A DNA stretch of 48,897 nt from Clostridia bacterium DTU084 (lineage in GTDB: Bacteria > Bacillota > DTU084). The stretch is taken from contig LFTB01000002.1 of the NCBI GenBank assembly GCA_001512905.1, positions 1 through 48,897 on the forward strand, read 5' to 3'. The notes under the pieces were generated by a model. That model made no database searches, was not told the origin of the DNA, and was given only the letters and a program-made list of their open reading frames with translations. A program made the translations under genes and the position numbers. Shown piece by piece: positions 6,909-15,427 of this stretch (position 1 is its first letter; every line of letters begins with the position of its first letter).

Positions 6909-8824
6909 TATATGGATCTTGCTACCACATGCGCTTCGTAAAATGCTTCAGTAGCCTGGCGCGGCTCTTTTGCATCGCCAATTACCTCTACCTTCGCTAT
7001 AGAGGAAAGAGGTCCTTCCAGATCTCGAATGCTTTGGACGCCTGTTGCGATAACAACGTTATCTGCTGGTATGAATTCGTCTTCCTCGCAGCAAATCTCA
7101 ACCCCATCGGGGGTGATCTCTTTCAGGCGAGTATGAACCCGCAGGTCAACGCCAAGCTCCTCAAGCCTTTCCATCAGGAAATGCTTGCGGGCGGGCCCGA
7201 TTGTGCGGCCTACGTCCTCTAAGATCTCGATTACAGTCACCTTCCTGCCCTGGCCTGCTAGGTACTCTGCAGTCTCAAGGCCTGTAGCCCCGCCGCCTAC
7301 AACCACGACATTCTGTCCTATGGAGTCTGGATTCTCTAAAGCCTCAGGCGCTAGAACAACGTGAGGCAGGTCCACTCCTGATACATCTGGCATGCTGGGC
7401 TTGGCCCCAGTTGCCAAGATAATGAGATCTGGATTCTCTGCCTTGACGTTCTCCACTGTGGCTGGCGTGTTCAATCTCACATCCACACCAGTCCGGGAGA
7501 GGCTTTTAATCAGCCACTGGACATCACCGTGGATTTCTTCCTTCTTCTGCGGAATCGCGGCTAGACGCCACTGGCCGCCTAGCTTCGAACTCTTCTCAAA
7601 GAGGACAACCTCACAGCCTCTTTCCCGCGCAACCCTGGCCGCTTCCATCCCGGCAGGACCTCCGCCTACAACAACCACCTTCTTCGGCTCTGCAACAGGC
7701 GAGTAGGTGAACTCCTCCTCCCTGCCGCAGGCAGGATTGAGAATGCAGGTTGCGTGTTTTCCTTCCAGGAGCAGCCTGTCCACACAGCCTTGATTGCAGG
7801 CGATACAGTACCGCATCTCCTCATATTTGCCTTCCTGGACCTTTTTCGGCCAGGCGGGATCTGTAAGCAGACTGCGTCCGATGGCGATAAAGTCTGCATC
7901 GCCTCGGGCCAAGATCTCCTCTGCAAGGTAAGGATCGTTGATTCTGCCTACAGCAACCACAGGCACTGATACCACTTTCTTAATCTCTCGAGCTGCCCAA
8001 ACGTTAAAGCCGCGATCCAGATCCATCGGCGGGACAGTGTAGCGAAGGCTTTCATAAACTCCCACGGAAACGTGCAGGCAATCTACCCCCTGCTCTACCA
8101 GCATGGGAGCGATTTTCTTGTTGTCCTCGATTGTGAGGCCCCCTGCGACCTTTTCCTCACCACTGAAGCGGTATAAAATTGGATAGTCTGATCCAACTTT
8201 AGAGCGGATGTTGGCGATGATCTCCAGGGCAAAGCGAGCCCGGTTTTCCAAGCTGCCGCCGTATTCATCAGTGCGTTTGTTAGAGTATGGCGACATAAAT
8301 TGAGCGATTAGATAGCCGTGGGCGCCGTGAAGTTCGATGCAGTCGAAACCTGCTTCTTTCGCTCTGCGGGCAGCATCTCCGTATGCTTCAACCAGCTCAT
8401 GTATTTCTTCTTTAGTGAGTTCTTTGGGTTCTTCCTGGCAAAGAGGACAGGGGATAGGAGACGGAGCTACAATCGGCATGCCTGTAATGCTGGAGTTAAG
8501 CTGCCGTCCTGCATGCCACAGCTGTATACAGGCTAAAGCCCCTTCCTGGTGGATCACGTCTGCTAAGCGCTTGAGGCCGGGTATGTATTTGTCGTCATAA
8601 ATGGAGAGCCCAGAACCTTTGCTTGTTGGGTGAACCGCTGCAATTTCCACTGTGAGCATGGCAGTACCGCCGGCAGCCCGCACTCTGTGATAATGATAAA
8701 GCTTGTCTGTGACAGAACCGTCTGCTGCCTGCATGCCTGATCCCATGGCAGGCATTATCAACCGATTCTTCAGTTCCAAGTTCCCGATTTTCCCTGGGCT
8801 AAAGAGATGTTTGAATTCCGCCAT
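6908..8824 (-). CDS. FMN/[4Fe-4S]/FAD enoate or dienoyl-CoA reductase-like enzyme
   Basis: A protein of 638 residues built like 2,4-dienoyl-CoA reductase / 2-enoate reductase. Residues 1-340 are an Old Yellow Enzyme FMN barrel (FSPGKIGNLELKNRLIMPAM, QLWHAGR, ELHGAHGYLIAQF, NKRTDEYGG). A cysteine cluster YCIACNQGCVD plus a later C follows and should hold a 4Fe-4S cluster. The C-terminal part has FAD and NAD(P) Rossmann motifs (VVVVGGGPAGMEAARVARER and VVVVGGGATGLETAEYLAGQ). It would move electrons from NAD(P)H through FAD, Fe-S and FMN to an activated C=C bond. The natural substrate cannot be told; relatives act on enoates, dienoyl-CoA, bile-acid intermediates and bilirubin. It is a single gene with AAGGGGG upstream of ATG, and terminator-bounded on its 3' side. 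Confidence 0.9.
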   Translation of the reverse strand: MAEFKHLFSPGKIGNLELKNRLIMPAMGSGMQAADGSVTDKLYHYHRVRAAGGTAMLTVEIAAVHPTSKGSGLSIYDDKYIPGLKRLADVIHQEGALACIQLWHAGRQLNSSITGMPIVAPSPIPCPLCQEEPKELTKEEIHELVEAYGDAARRAKEAGFDCIELHGAHGYLIAQFMSPYSNKRTDEYGGSLENRARFALEIIANIRSKVGSDYPILYRFSGEEKVAGGLTIEDNKKIAPMLVEQGVDCLHVSVGVYESLRYTVPPMDLDRGFNVWAAREIKKVVSVPVVAVGRINDPYLAEEILARGDADFIAIGRSLLTDPAWPKKVQEGKYEEMRYCIACNQGCVDRLLLEGKHATCILNPACGREEEFTYSPVAEPKKVVVVGGGPAGMEAARVARERGCEVVLFEKSSKLGGQWRLAAIPQKKEEIHGDVQWLIKSLSRTGVDVRLNTPATVENVKAENPDLIILATGAKPSMPDVSGVDLPHVVLAPEALENPDSIGQNVVVVGGGATGLETAEYLAGQGRKVTVIEILEDVGRTIGPARKHFLMERLEELGVDLRVHTRLKEITPDGVEICCEEDEFIPADNVVIATGVQSIRDLEGPLSSIAKVEVIGDAKEPRQATEAFYEAHVVARSI

Positions 8825-8897
8825 TCATAAAACCCCCTTTTCTTTACCTATAGTATGTCCCATCTAATGACAAATGCACCCTTTCTTTGGCTGAAAC

Positions 8898-8925
8898 ACC
8901 CCCTCTCATCAGCTCGCATATAGTA
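8898..8925 (+). promoter_or_regulatory. SigK-like promoter of the LysM protein gene
   Basis: AC (8898-8899), 17 bases and CATATAGTA (8917-8925) match the mother-cell sigma-K pattern AC-N16/17-CATAnnnTA. It lies 22 bases upstream of the start codon. The match is short, so this is an inference that fits a spore-coat role. Confidence 0.45.
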
Positions 8926-8947
8926 AATAAAGAAAGGAGCTGATCAT

Positions 8948-9661
8948 ATGCCTAACGGATGCCCCCCTGGCTCGCGCCGGTACACCATTGCAGCTGGCGA
9001 CACGCTTTTCAGCCTTGCGCAGCGGTTCGGCACCACCGTTAGCGCCATCACCAGTCTCAACCCTGGCATTGACCCCAATCGGTTGCGAGTGGGGCAGGTT
9101 ATCTGCATTCCTGGCAGAAGAGATCCTGGGCCAGGTCCCTGTCCACGCAATTGGGTGCGTTATGCCATCAGGCCAGGGGATACCCTTTTCGCCATTGCCC
9201 AAAGAACAGGCACCACTGTCCAAGAACTGATCAACAATAATCCAGGCATAGACCCTAACAGCCTGCGGGTAGCTCAGCTCATCTGCGTACCCAGAGGTGG
9301 ACCCCCAAGGCCCGGACCTTGCCCGCGAAATTGGGAAAGATACGCCATTAGAGCTGGGGACACTTTGTTCTCAATTGCCCAGCGGAGAGGCACCACTGTG
9401 GCGGAGCTGGAGCGGAACAACCCAGGGATCAACCCCAACAGCCTGCAGGTAGGGCAGCTGATTTGCGTGCCGAGAACCGATCGGCCTGTGCCCCTGCCAA
9501 CTCCCTGTCCCGCTGGTGCCACCCACTACACAATCAGGCCCGGCGACACCCTTTTCCAGCTTGCAAGAGCGCGCGGCACTACAGTTGATGCCATCTTACG
9601 CATTAATCCTTCTTTAGATCCAAATAGTCTGAGGGTGGGACAGATCATCTGTCTGCCTTAA
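8948..9661 (+). CDS. Four-LysM-domain protein, likely spore coat or cortex associated
   Basis: A protein of 237 residues made almost wholly of four LysM domains (YTIAAGDTLFSLAQRFGTTV and three close copies, each ending in an NPGIDPNSL-like turn and VGQ-ICxP). LysM binds N-acetylglucosamine in peptidoglycan or spore cortex. Every repeat is bracketed by two cysteines (a CP before and an ICxP after), eight in all, which suggests one disulfide per domain. There is no signal peptide, so the protein is made and used inside the cell, as expected for coat proteins made in the mother cell. The upstream SigK-like promoter agrees. GGAG lies 8 bases before ATG. Linkers are rich in Pro and Gly. It faces the LysM deacetylase gene across a shared terminator. 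Confidence 0.9.
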   Translation: MPNGCPPGSRRYTIAAGDTLFSLAQRFGTTVSAITSLNPGIDPNRLRVGQVICIPGRRDPGPGPCPRNWVRYAIRPGDTLFAIAQRTGTTVQELINNNPGIDPNSLRVAQLICVPRGGPPRPGPCPRNWERYAIRAGDTLFSIAQRRGTTVAELERNNPGINPNSLQVGQLICVPRTDRPVPLPTPCPAGATHYTIRPGDTLFQLARARGTTVDAILRINPSLDPNSLRVGQIICLP

Positions 9662-9673
9662 TGGGTTATATGT

Positions 9674-9712
9674 AAAAATTGCAGAACCTCATAAAGGGGT
9701 TCTGCAATTTTT
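9674..9712. terminator. Bidirectional terminator between the LysM and deacetylase genes
   Basis: A perfect 15-bp inverted repeat AAAAATTGCAGAACC/GGTTCTGCAATTTTT with a 9-base loop. It gives a T run on both strands and ends both convergent genes. Confidence 0.92.
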
Positions 9713-9715
9713 GCG

Positions 9716-10810
9716 TCATGATTTGTAAGCAGGAGTGCCCAATAGTTTGTCTACAGTGACAAACTTATACCCTTGTACCCGTAAGGTGTAGATGAAATAC
9801 GGCAGCGCGTCGATGGTCGGCTGCAGGCTCTGCCCAACTCCCCCTGCGCTGTGCATGAGCACAATAGCCCCAGGTTTCGAGCCGGGAATAGCGCCTATCA
9901 GCACATCATCCCTGCCTTTTGCCTGCCAATCGTTGGAGTCTGCTGACCAGTTAATCAGGTAGTTGTCCATGGAAGCAAGCTCCGCCATTCCCTCCTCTGA
10001 CATCTCCCCATACGGAGGGCGCATCAGCTTGGGCTCGAGGCCTGTCCACTTTTTGATCTCTTTTGCAGTGTTCTCGACTTGCCAGCGGATCCTGTCAGCA
10101 GATAGGCTGCGCAAATTGGGATGGGACCAGGAGTGTCCGCCGACCACATGTCCTTCCTGGATCATTCTCTGCACCACCTGTGGATATTGGGCCACCCGAT
10201 CGCCCCGCACAAAGAAAGTGGCTGGCACGCCGTGATAAGCTAGTACGTCTAAAATCTGGGGAGTAAAAACCGGATCTGGTCCGTCGTCGAAGGTTAAGGC
10301 AACCACTTTGTCCTGAGCTTGGCCCCGCAAAAAGATCCTGGCGGGGTAGGCCTTCATCAAATCAGGGATGTTGTAGTAGTAGGTGGAGGCTGAGTATGCT
10401 GCCGCCAGTGTCCGGACTGCACTGGGCTGAGGTTTGGTGGGGATCCTCAGCGCCTGACCTGAATAGATAAGTTCGCTTGCCAGCTTGTTGTAGCTCATCA
10501 ATTCGTCTTTGCTCAGACCGTGGGCTTTGGCAATGCTGTAGAGGGAATCGCCTGCCTTAACCCTGTAAATGATCTCTCCTGGCCTGGCAACAGGATCAGG
10601 CACGATTACAACCTGTCCTGGATAAATGGTATAGGGAGCTTCGAGGTTATTGGTCCGGGCTATGGACGGCACATCCACCCCATACCATTCTGAAATCTTA
10701 TAGAGGCTGTCTTTGTTGCTCACGTAGTGAACTTGAGCAGCTGAAACCAGGGAAGCCTCAAGGAGAAGCAAGAATATCAACAACCAGACTAGAAACCCTG
10801 CTCGTCTCAC
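9716..10810 (-). CDS. LysM-containing polysaccharide (peptidoglycan) deacetylase
   Basis: A protein of 364 residues. An N-terminal hydrophobic signal or anchor (residues 5-24) is followed by two LysM domains (about 26-72 and 80-125) and a NodB deacetylase domain (about 165-355). Catalytic motifs are intact: TFDDGPD (D175, D176), the metal pair H226/H230 in HSWSH, RPPYG, and a late VLMHS histidine. It should remove N-acetyl groups from GlcNAc or MurNAc in peptidoglycan outside the membrane, binding the wall by LysM; PdaA-like cortex modification is a plausible role in a sporulator. The start is GTG at 10810 with AAGGAG 8 bases upstream; an overlapping ATG is out of frame. A striking inverted repeat (10824-10886) sits just upstream. 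Confidence 0.93.
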   Translation of the reverse strand: MRRAGFLVWLLIFLLLLEASLVSAAQVHYVSNKDSLYKISEWYGVDVPSIARTNNLEAPYTIYPGQVVIVPDPVARPGEIIYRVKAGDSLYSIAKAHGLSKDELMSYNKLASELIYSGQALRIPTKPQPSAVRTLAAAYSASTYYYNIPDLMKAYPARIFLRGQAQDKVVALTFDDGPDPVFTPQILDVLAYHGVPATFFVRGDRVAQYPQVVQRMIQEGHVVGGHSWSHPNLRSLSADRIRWQVENTAKEIKKWTGLEPKLMRPPYGEMSEEGMAELASMDNYLINWSADSNDWQAKGRDDVLIGAIPGSKPGAIVLMHSAGGVGQSLQPTIDALPYFIYTLRVQGYKFVTVDKLLGTPAYKS

Positions 10811-10823
10811 CCATTACACTCCT

Positions 10824-10886
10824 TCTATATTAAGTTGGCCCCAAAAGAAGAGTATTCTTTTGGCTATAAGGTCAACTTAACATAGA
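10824..10886. repeat. Nested inverted repeat between deacetylase and manA genes
   Basis: Outer arms TCTATATTAAGTTGGCC and GGTCAACTTAACATAGA pair with two mismatches or wobbles; inside them CCAAAAGAA/TTCTTTTGG closes a 5-base loop (GAGTA). The outer arms extend towards AAGGAG-like sequences on both sides. It could be a cruciform operator or a leader hairpin just upstream of the deacetylase start, or a small mobile remnant. No protein is encoded. Confidence 0.75.
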
Positions 10887-10943
10887 AAGGAGACGTAACG
10901 CAAGGTTAAAAACTGCCTCTATTGCCTATTCTAGCCAGAACCT

Positions 10944-11915
10944 TCATGAAGGAAGGTGTGTTTTGAGAACCTCCAGCTCCCCTTCAAGTCTATACTGCCC
11001 GAGGGCTGCAGGAATGAAAACAGACTCTCCTCCCTGGACATCCAGCTTTCCGCCTGAATACGTGATGGTTCCTTCTCCTTTGAGGAAAGTATAGATAAAG
11101 AAGCGGTCTCGGGCCTCCTCAAGGAGGCTTTCCGTTAGCTTGTAAAGCTCAACCACAAAATACTTTTTGGCCACAAGGGTGGCTTTCTCAACGCCTGGAG
11201 CAACATCCTGAAGCTCTGGCCTTAACTTCCCAGAAGCTTTGGCGCTGAAATCGATCACCTCTAAAGCCTTGTCCACATGCAGCGGCCTTTTGTTGCCTTG
11301 GGCATCTACCCGGTCGTAATCGTAGATTCTGTACGTTAAATTAGAGCTCTGCTGGATCTCGGCAAGCAGGATTCCCTCGCCGATCCCATGGACAAGCCCT
11401 GCTGGAATGTCAAAGACATCACCTGGGTTAACTTCCACAGTCTGCAGGAGGCTGCTTATAGTGCCATCCTTGATCGCTTGGGCAAACTGCTCTTTGTCTA
11501 CACCAGCTTTCAGGCCGTAGATTAATTTGGCCCCAGGCTCGGCTTCGATAACGTACCACATTTCATTTTTACCGTACCCGCCCTCATGAGCTTGGACGTA
11601 TTCGTCTGTGGGATGCACCTGCACTGAGAGCTTGTCGTTGGCGTCGATAAATTTAACCAAAAGGGGAAACTCAGTGCTGTAGTCAGCGGAAAGGGCAGAG
11701 CCTATGGCCCGCTCTCCGAATTTCTCCAGGAACTCGGCAAGAGTGAGGCCTTTGTATTCTCCGTTGGCGATAATGCTTGTGCCATCTGGATGAGCAGAAA
11801 CCTCCCAGCTTTCGGCAACCTTCCCCTCAGGCAGGGTTTTTCCTAATTTCTCGAGGTTCCTTCCGCCCCAAAGGTAGTCTTTATATACTGGTTCAAACTT
11901 TAATGGATAAAGCAT
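10944..11915 (-). CDS. manA: Mannose-6-phosphate isomerase, class I
   Basis: A protein of 323 residues, the length of the short Firmicute type I enzymes. It interconverts fructose 6-phosphate and mannose 6-phosphate in the cytoplasm, linking glycolysis to mannose use and to GDP-mannose for surface sugars. Zinc-site and active-site motifs are visible: WGGRNL, AESWEVSAHPDG, LSVQVHPTDEY, KNEMWYVIEA, PAGLVHGIG and the YDYDRVD segment with its arginine. The C-terminal cupin ends at EVLKTHLPS. The start ATG at 11915 follows AGGAGGAAGAA. The mRNA has a leader of about 130 bases, most of it in one folded element (11954-12049) that begins at the predicted transcription start. Confidence 0.95.
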   Translation of the reverse strand: MLYPLKFEPVYKDYLWGGRNLEKLGKTLPEGKVAESWEVSAHPDGTSIIANGEYKGLTLAEFLEKFGERAIGSALSADYSTEFPLLVKFIDANDKLSVQVHPTDEYVQAHEGGYGKNEMWYVIEAEPGAKLIYGLKAGVDKEQFAQAIKDGTISSLLQTVEVNPGDVFDIPAGLVHGIGEGILLAEIQQSSNLTYRIYDYDRVDAQGNKRPLHVDKALEVIDFSAKASGKLRPELQDVAPGVEKATLVAKKYFVVELYKLTESLLEEARDRFFIYTFLKGEGTITYSGGKLDVQGGESVFIPAALGQYRLEGELEVLKTHLPS

Positions 11916-11953
11916 TTCTTCCTCCTCAGCTGAATGCTTATATTCATCATAAA

Positions 11954-12049
11954 TCAGGATTCAGGCTGACGGGCAACAGCAGCTGGAAAACCGAAGGTCA
12001 AAGCTCGGTTTTCCGCACCAGCTGGCTGCAGGAAATAGCTCAATCCTGA
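11954..12049 (-). promoter_or_regulatory. Structured 5' leader of manA, unassigned cis-regulatory RNA candidate
   Basis: The 96 bases are closed by a perfect 8-bp stem (TCAGGATT 11954-11961 with AATCCTGA 12042-12049). Inside is a perfect 10-bp hairpin (GGAAAACCGA 11985-11994 / TCGGTTTTCC 12005-12014, 10-base loop) extended by CAGCAGCT/AGCTGGCTG with one bulge. A TATAAT (12060-12055) would start a minus-strand transcript almost exactly at the base of the outer stem. The element ends 38 bases before the manA ATG, and the AGCTGAGGAGG at the ribosome site could pair with the internal CAGCTGG. It matches no riboswitch class I know. Confidence 0.5.
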
Positions 12050-12054
12050 CCATT

Positions 12055-12060
12055 ATTATA
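12055..12060 (-). promoter_or_regulatory. -10 element of the manA promoter
   Basis: TATAAT on the minus strand, perfect to consensus. No good -35 is seen at 16-18 bases, so the promoter may need an activator or be weak. Confidence 0.5.
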
Positions 12061-12126
12061 GCCTTACTCTAATATTCAGCTTTTATAAGTTAATTCCTGT
12101 CTGATCAATGAGCAGGCTGATAATTT

Positions 12127-12543
12127 TTATTCGCCGATAATTTTGATCAGGACCCGTTTAGGCCGCTTGCCGTCGAATTCGCCGTAGAAGATTTGCTCCC
12201 AGGGACCGAAATCCAGCTTGCCGTCTGTAACTGCCACCACAACCTCTCTGCCCATGATTGAACGCTTGAGGTGGGCGTCTGCATTGTCTTCAAAGGTATT
12301 GTGCTTATAGCGGGAGTGGGGTTTTTCCGGTGCCAGTTCCTCAAGCCAGGCTTCCAGATCCTGGTGCAGCCCTGACTCGTCATCGTTGATGAAAACGCTG
12401 GCTGTGATGTGCATGGCAGAACAGAGGAGCAGGCCTTCTTTGATTTGACTTTCCTCTAAAGCAGCCTGAACCTGTGGTGTGATATTAATGAATTCCCTGC
12501 GGTTTTTAGTCTGAAAAACAAGCTCTTTCCGATAGCTTTTCAT
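12127..12543 (-). CDS. yjbQ: YjbQ family (UPF0047) protein
   Basis: A protein of 138 residues, full length for the UPF0047/YjbQ family. Characteristic segments are [18 protein letters not shown], the histidine-rich stretch around [19 protein letters not shown], and the end [15 protein letters not shown] followed by [11 protein letters not shown]. The conserved histidines form a metal or phosphate pocket on a homotrimer. Weak thiamine-phosphate synthase activity has been reported for some members, but the cell role is unknown. ATG at 12543 has AGGAGG 7 bases upstream. It is transcribed alone, 210 bases before the manA gene on the same strand, with the manA leader and promoter between them, and diverges from the HTH gene. 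Confidence 0.9.
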   Translation of the reverse strand: MKSYRKELVFQTKNRREFINITPQVQAALEESQIKEGLLLCSAMHITASVFINDDESGLHQDLEAWLEELAPEKPHSRYKHNTFEDNADAHLKRSIMGREVVVAVTDGKLDFGPWEQIFYGEFDGKRPKRVLIKIIGE

Positions 12544-12635
12544 AGAAAAACCTCCTGTTCTATAAAACGTTGTCAGAATTGCGCAGAAATGTTATCTTAA
12601 TATTTGAAATTAGTAAATTGGGAAGGAGGATAAAG

Positions 12636-12920
12636 GTGAAGTCAAAGGGAAGAGTGATTGCAATTCCCCCTGGTGCTACAATCCGCGAGCTGATGGAGGA
12701 TCGCGGCCTCGGGCAAAAAGAGTTAGCCATCAGGATGAAATTAACAGAAGAGCAAACCAGCCGGCTGCTGGACGGACGAGTAGAGTTGACTTGCGAAATT
12801 GCCCGAAAGCTTGAAGCTGCTTTGGGCGCGCCGGCGAGCTTTTGGCTCAACCTGGAGAAAATCTATCGCGAATCCCTCTCACAAATACAAAGAGAGGCGT
12901 CCTCTAAGCAGCGTGCTTAG
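12636..12920 (+). CDS. HigA-like XRE-family regulator without adjacent toxin
   Basis: A protein of 94 residues. The body is an XRE helix-turn-helix of the HigA/VapI antitoxin type: IAIPPGATIRELMEDRGLGQ, KELAIRMKLTEEQTSRLLDG, then ARKLEAALGAPASFWLNLE, the PxxFWLNLE being the classic HigA mark. The GTG start at 12636 is chosen because AAGGAGG lies 6-7 bases upstream; the longer frame back to 12570 has none. HigA proteins bind HigB toxins and repress their own operon, but upstream is divergent yjbQ and downstream convergent clpC, so no toxin is beside it. It may be a solitary regulator or a relic. A 12-bp hairpin spans the stop codon. Confidence 0.85.
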   Translation: MKSKGRVIAIPPGATIRELMEDRGLGQKELAIRMKLTEEQTSRLLDGRVELTCEIARKLEAALGAPASFWLNLEKIYRESLSQIQREASSKQRA

Positions 12921-12925
12921 AGGAC
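12899..12925. terminator. Hairpin between convergent HTH gene and clpC
   Basis: A perfect 12-bp stem GTCCTCTAAGCA/TGCTTAGAGGAC with loop GCG overlaps the HTH stop codon and lies 15 bases past the clpC stop. No T run follows on either strand, so it is a weak terminator at best, or an mRNA-end stabiliser. Confidence 0.45.
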
Positions 12926-12939
12926 TGCCCCTGTTAACT

Positions 12940-15387
12940 TTAATTTGTTACCGCTGCCATCTTCCCTTTAGAGGTAAAGGTCAGTTTGCCGTCTTCAGCA
13001 TCGATGAGGACAACCTCGCCTTTCTTGAAGGTTCCTTTGAGCATTTCTTCAGACAGCTGATCTTCAACCAGCCGCTGAATGGCCCTGCGGAGAGGTCTGG
13101 CGCCAAAAGCGGGGTCGTAGCCTTCCTTGGCTATAACCTCCTTGGCTGCCTCTGTGAGCTCAATGTCCACTTCGTGCTCGCGCAGGGTTTTCCGCACCCT
13201 GTTGATCAGAAGGCTCACTATCTGGTAGAGCTCGTCTTTGTTAAGAGGTCTGAAGACGATGATCTCGTCGAGACGGTTAATGAATTCAGGCCGGAAGGCC
13301 TTTTTCATTTCGTCCAGCACTCTTTCCTTCATCTTCTCGTAGGACTCTTCTTCGTTCTCTGCAGCAGTAAAGCCAAAGCTGCCTGTGGACCTAAGGTGCT
13401 GTGCACCGAGGTTGGAGGTCATGATGATCACAGTGTTGCGGAAATCTACAGTCCGTCCTTTGCCGTCTGTGAGCCTGCCGTCGTCCAGGACCTGCAGCAG
13501 GGTGTTGAACACGTCTGGGTGTGCTTTTTCTATTTCGTCCAGGAGAATCACGGAATAGGGCTTCTGCCTTACCCGCTCTGTCAGCTGTCCTCCCTCATCG
13601 TAGCCAACATAGCCTGGAGGTGAGCCGATGAGGCGGGAGACTGTGTGCCTTTCCATGTACTCGGACATGTCCAGCCTAATCATGGCATCTTCATCGCCGA
13701 AGAGGGCTTCAGCTAGGGCTCTGGCAAGTTCTGTCTTCCCTACCCCAGTTGGGCCAAGGAAGATGAAAGAACCAACGGGCCTTGAGGGATCTTTCAGGCC
13801 TGCTCTGGCACGGCGGACAGCCTTGGAAACAGCAACAACTGCCTCTTCCTGTCCAACCACGCGCTCGTGCAGAACTTTCTCCAGCTTCAGCAGACGCTCA
13901 GCTTCTTCTTCTGCCAGCTTCGCCACTGGAATACCTGTCCACATTGAAACGATTTCGCTGATGTCTTCAGGCGTAACTACTCCTTCTTGTTTGCCCCTCT
14001 CTTTGGTCAGCTCTTCCTGACGTTCCTTAATCTGCTTTTCAAGTTCTTGTTCTTTGTCCCTGAGCTGGGCTGCTTTTTCGAATTCCTCGCTACTGATGGC
14101 TGCTTCTTTCTCTTTGCGAATCTCGCCTAATTGCGCTTCGAGCTCTTTGATGTCCTCTGGCACTTCCAGGTTCCGCAGCCGCACCCTCGAGCCTGCCTCG
14201 TCGATCAAGTCTATGGCCTTGTCAGGCAGGTAGCGGTCGTTTATATAACGGTCTGAAAGCTTCACTGCAGCTTCCAGTGCTTCGTCTGTAATTTTGACCC
14301 TGTGATGGGCTTCGTAGCGGTCCCTCAGGCCTCGGAGAATTTCCAGTGCGTCCTCCACAGAGGGCTCGCCTACCATGATGGGCTGGAAGCGCCGCTCCAA
14401 GGCTGCATCCTTTTCGATGTACTTTCTGTATTCATCGATGGTCGTGGCGCCGATGCACTGCAGCTCTCCCCGGGCCAAAGCGGGCTTGAGGATGTTGGCA
14501 GCATCAATTGCGCCTTCTGCAGCTCCTGCGCCGATGATGGTGTGCATTTCATCCAGAAAGAGGATTACATTCCCCGCCTGCTGCACTTCGTCCATCACTT
14601 TTTTGAGCCGGTCCTCAAATTCGCCCCGGAACTTTGTCCCAGCCACAAGGCCTCCTAAGTCCAGGGAAACAACCCTTTTGTCTGCCAGAACATCTGGCAC
14701 ATCGCCTTTGACGATTTTCAAGGCCAATCCTTCTGCGATAGCGGTTTTCCCCACTCCCGGCTCGCCCAAGAGAGCTGGATTGTTTTTGGTCCTGCGGCTG
14801 AGGACCTGGATCACCCGCTCGATTTCCTGACTTCTGCCGATTACCGGATCCAGCTTGTCTTCTCTGGCCAGCTGCGTCAGATCCCTGCCGAACTGATTTA
14901 ACGTTGGAGTGTTGGTTGGGGTCCGGGCAGGGCCTTTTGGGCCTGCAGCTTTTGCGCCACCGAGTAAAGCGAAGACCTGCTGCCGCACTTTGCCTGCATC
15001 AACGTTCATGGCCCGCAGAACCTGGGCAGCCACTCCCTCTCCTTCTCTGATCAGGCCGAGGAGGATGTGCTCTGTGCCGATGTAATTGACTCCCATTTGC
15101 CTGGCTTCGTCCCAGGCAAGTTCCAATACCCGTTTTGCTCTGGGCGTAAAGGCCAGCTTGAAAATATTGGCTCCCTCTCCCTTGCCCACCAGCTTCAAGG
15201 TTTCGCTGCGAAGCCTGCCCAGATCTACGCCTAAATTCTTTAAGGCCTTGGCAGCTACTCCTTCTCCCTCGTGCACCAGGCCCAAAAGCAGGTGCTCCGT
15301 GCCTACAACATTATGACCTAAACGCCTTGCTTCTTCCTGAGCAAGCATTAATACCTTTTCTGCTCTTTCGGTAAACCTGCTGTACAT
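12940..15387 (-). CDS. clpC: ClpC AAA+ ATPase, Hsp100 unfoldase
   Basis: A protein of 815 residues, standard for ClpC. It has two N-terminal Clp repeats (1-145), a first AAA+ module (Walker A GEPGVGKT about 208-215, with [10 protein letters not shown]), a UVR/M-domain coiled coil (about 415-455, [20 protein letters not shown]) and a second AAA+ module ([22 protein letters not shown]). It unfolds proteins, including those with phospho-arginine made by McsB, and feeds them to ClpP; the ClpP-binding loop would be in the second module. It is the last gene of ctsR-mcsA-mcsB-clpC, 40 bases after mcsB, with GAGGTGAG before ATG. ClpP is not in the window. Expression follows the CtsR-controlled promoter upstream of ctsR. 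Confidence 0.97.
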   Translation of the reverse strand: MYSRFTERAEKVLMLAQEEARRLGHNVVGTEHLLLGLVHEGEGVAAKALKNLGVDLGRLRSETLKLVGKGEGANIFKLAFTPRAKRVLELAWDEARQMGVNYIGTEHILLGLIREGEGVAAQVLRAMNVDAGKVRQQVFALLGGAKAAGPKGPARTPTNTPTLNQFGRDLTQLAREDKLDPVIGRSQEIERVIQVLSRRTKNNPALLGEPGVGKTAIAEGLALKIVKGDVPDVLADKRVVSLDLGGLVAGTKFRGEFEDRLKKVMDEVQQAGNVILFLDEMHTIIGAGAAEGAIDAANILKPALARGELQCIGATTIDEYRKYIEKDAALERRFQPIMVGEPSVEDALEILRGLRDRYEAHHRVKITDEALEAAVKLSDRYINDRYLPDKAIDLIDEAGSRVRLRNLEVPEDIKELEAQLGEIRKEKEAAISSEEFEKAAQLRDKEQELEKQIKERQEELTKERGKQEGVVTPEDISEIVSMWTGIPVAKLAEEEAERLLKLEKVLHERVVGQEEAVVAVSKAVRRARAGLKDPSRPVGSFIFLGPTGVGKTELARALAEALFGDEDAMIRLDMSEYMERHTVSRLIGSPPGYVGYDEGGQLTERVRQKPYSVILLDEIEKAHPDVFNTLLQVLDDGRLTDGKGRTVDFRNTVIIMTSNLGAQHLRSTGSFGFTAAENEEESYEKMKERVLDEMKKAFRPEFINRLDEIIVFRPLNKDELYQIVSLLINRVRKTLREHEVDIELTEAAKEVIAKEGYDPAFGARPLRRAIQRLVEDQLSEEMLKGTFKKGEVVLIDAEDGKLTFTSKGKMAAVTN

Positions 15388-15427
15388 TCGCTCTCACCTC
15401 TCTAGTTTATTTTTCAAGTTTTTCCCC

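Noticed and set aside
12799-13623. Plus-strand frame of 274 codons over the clpC end
   Set aside because: It is antisense to conserved ClpC sequence and has no domain or ribosome site.
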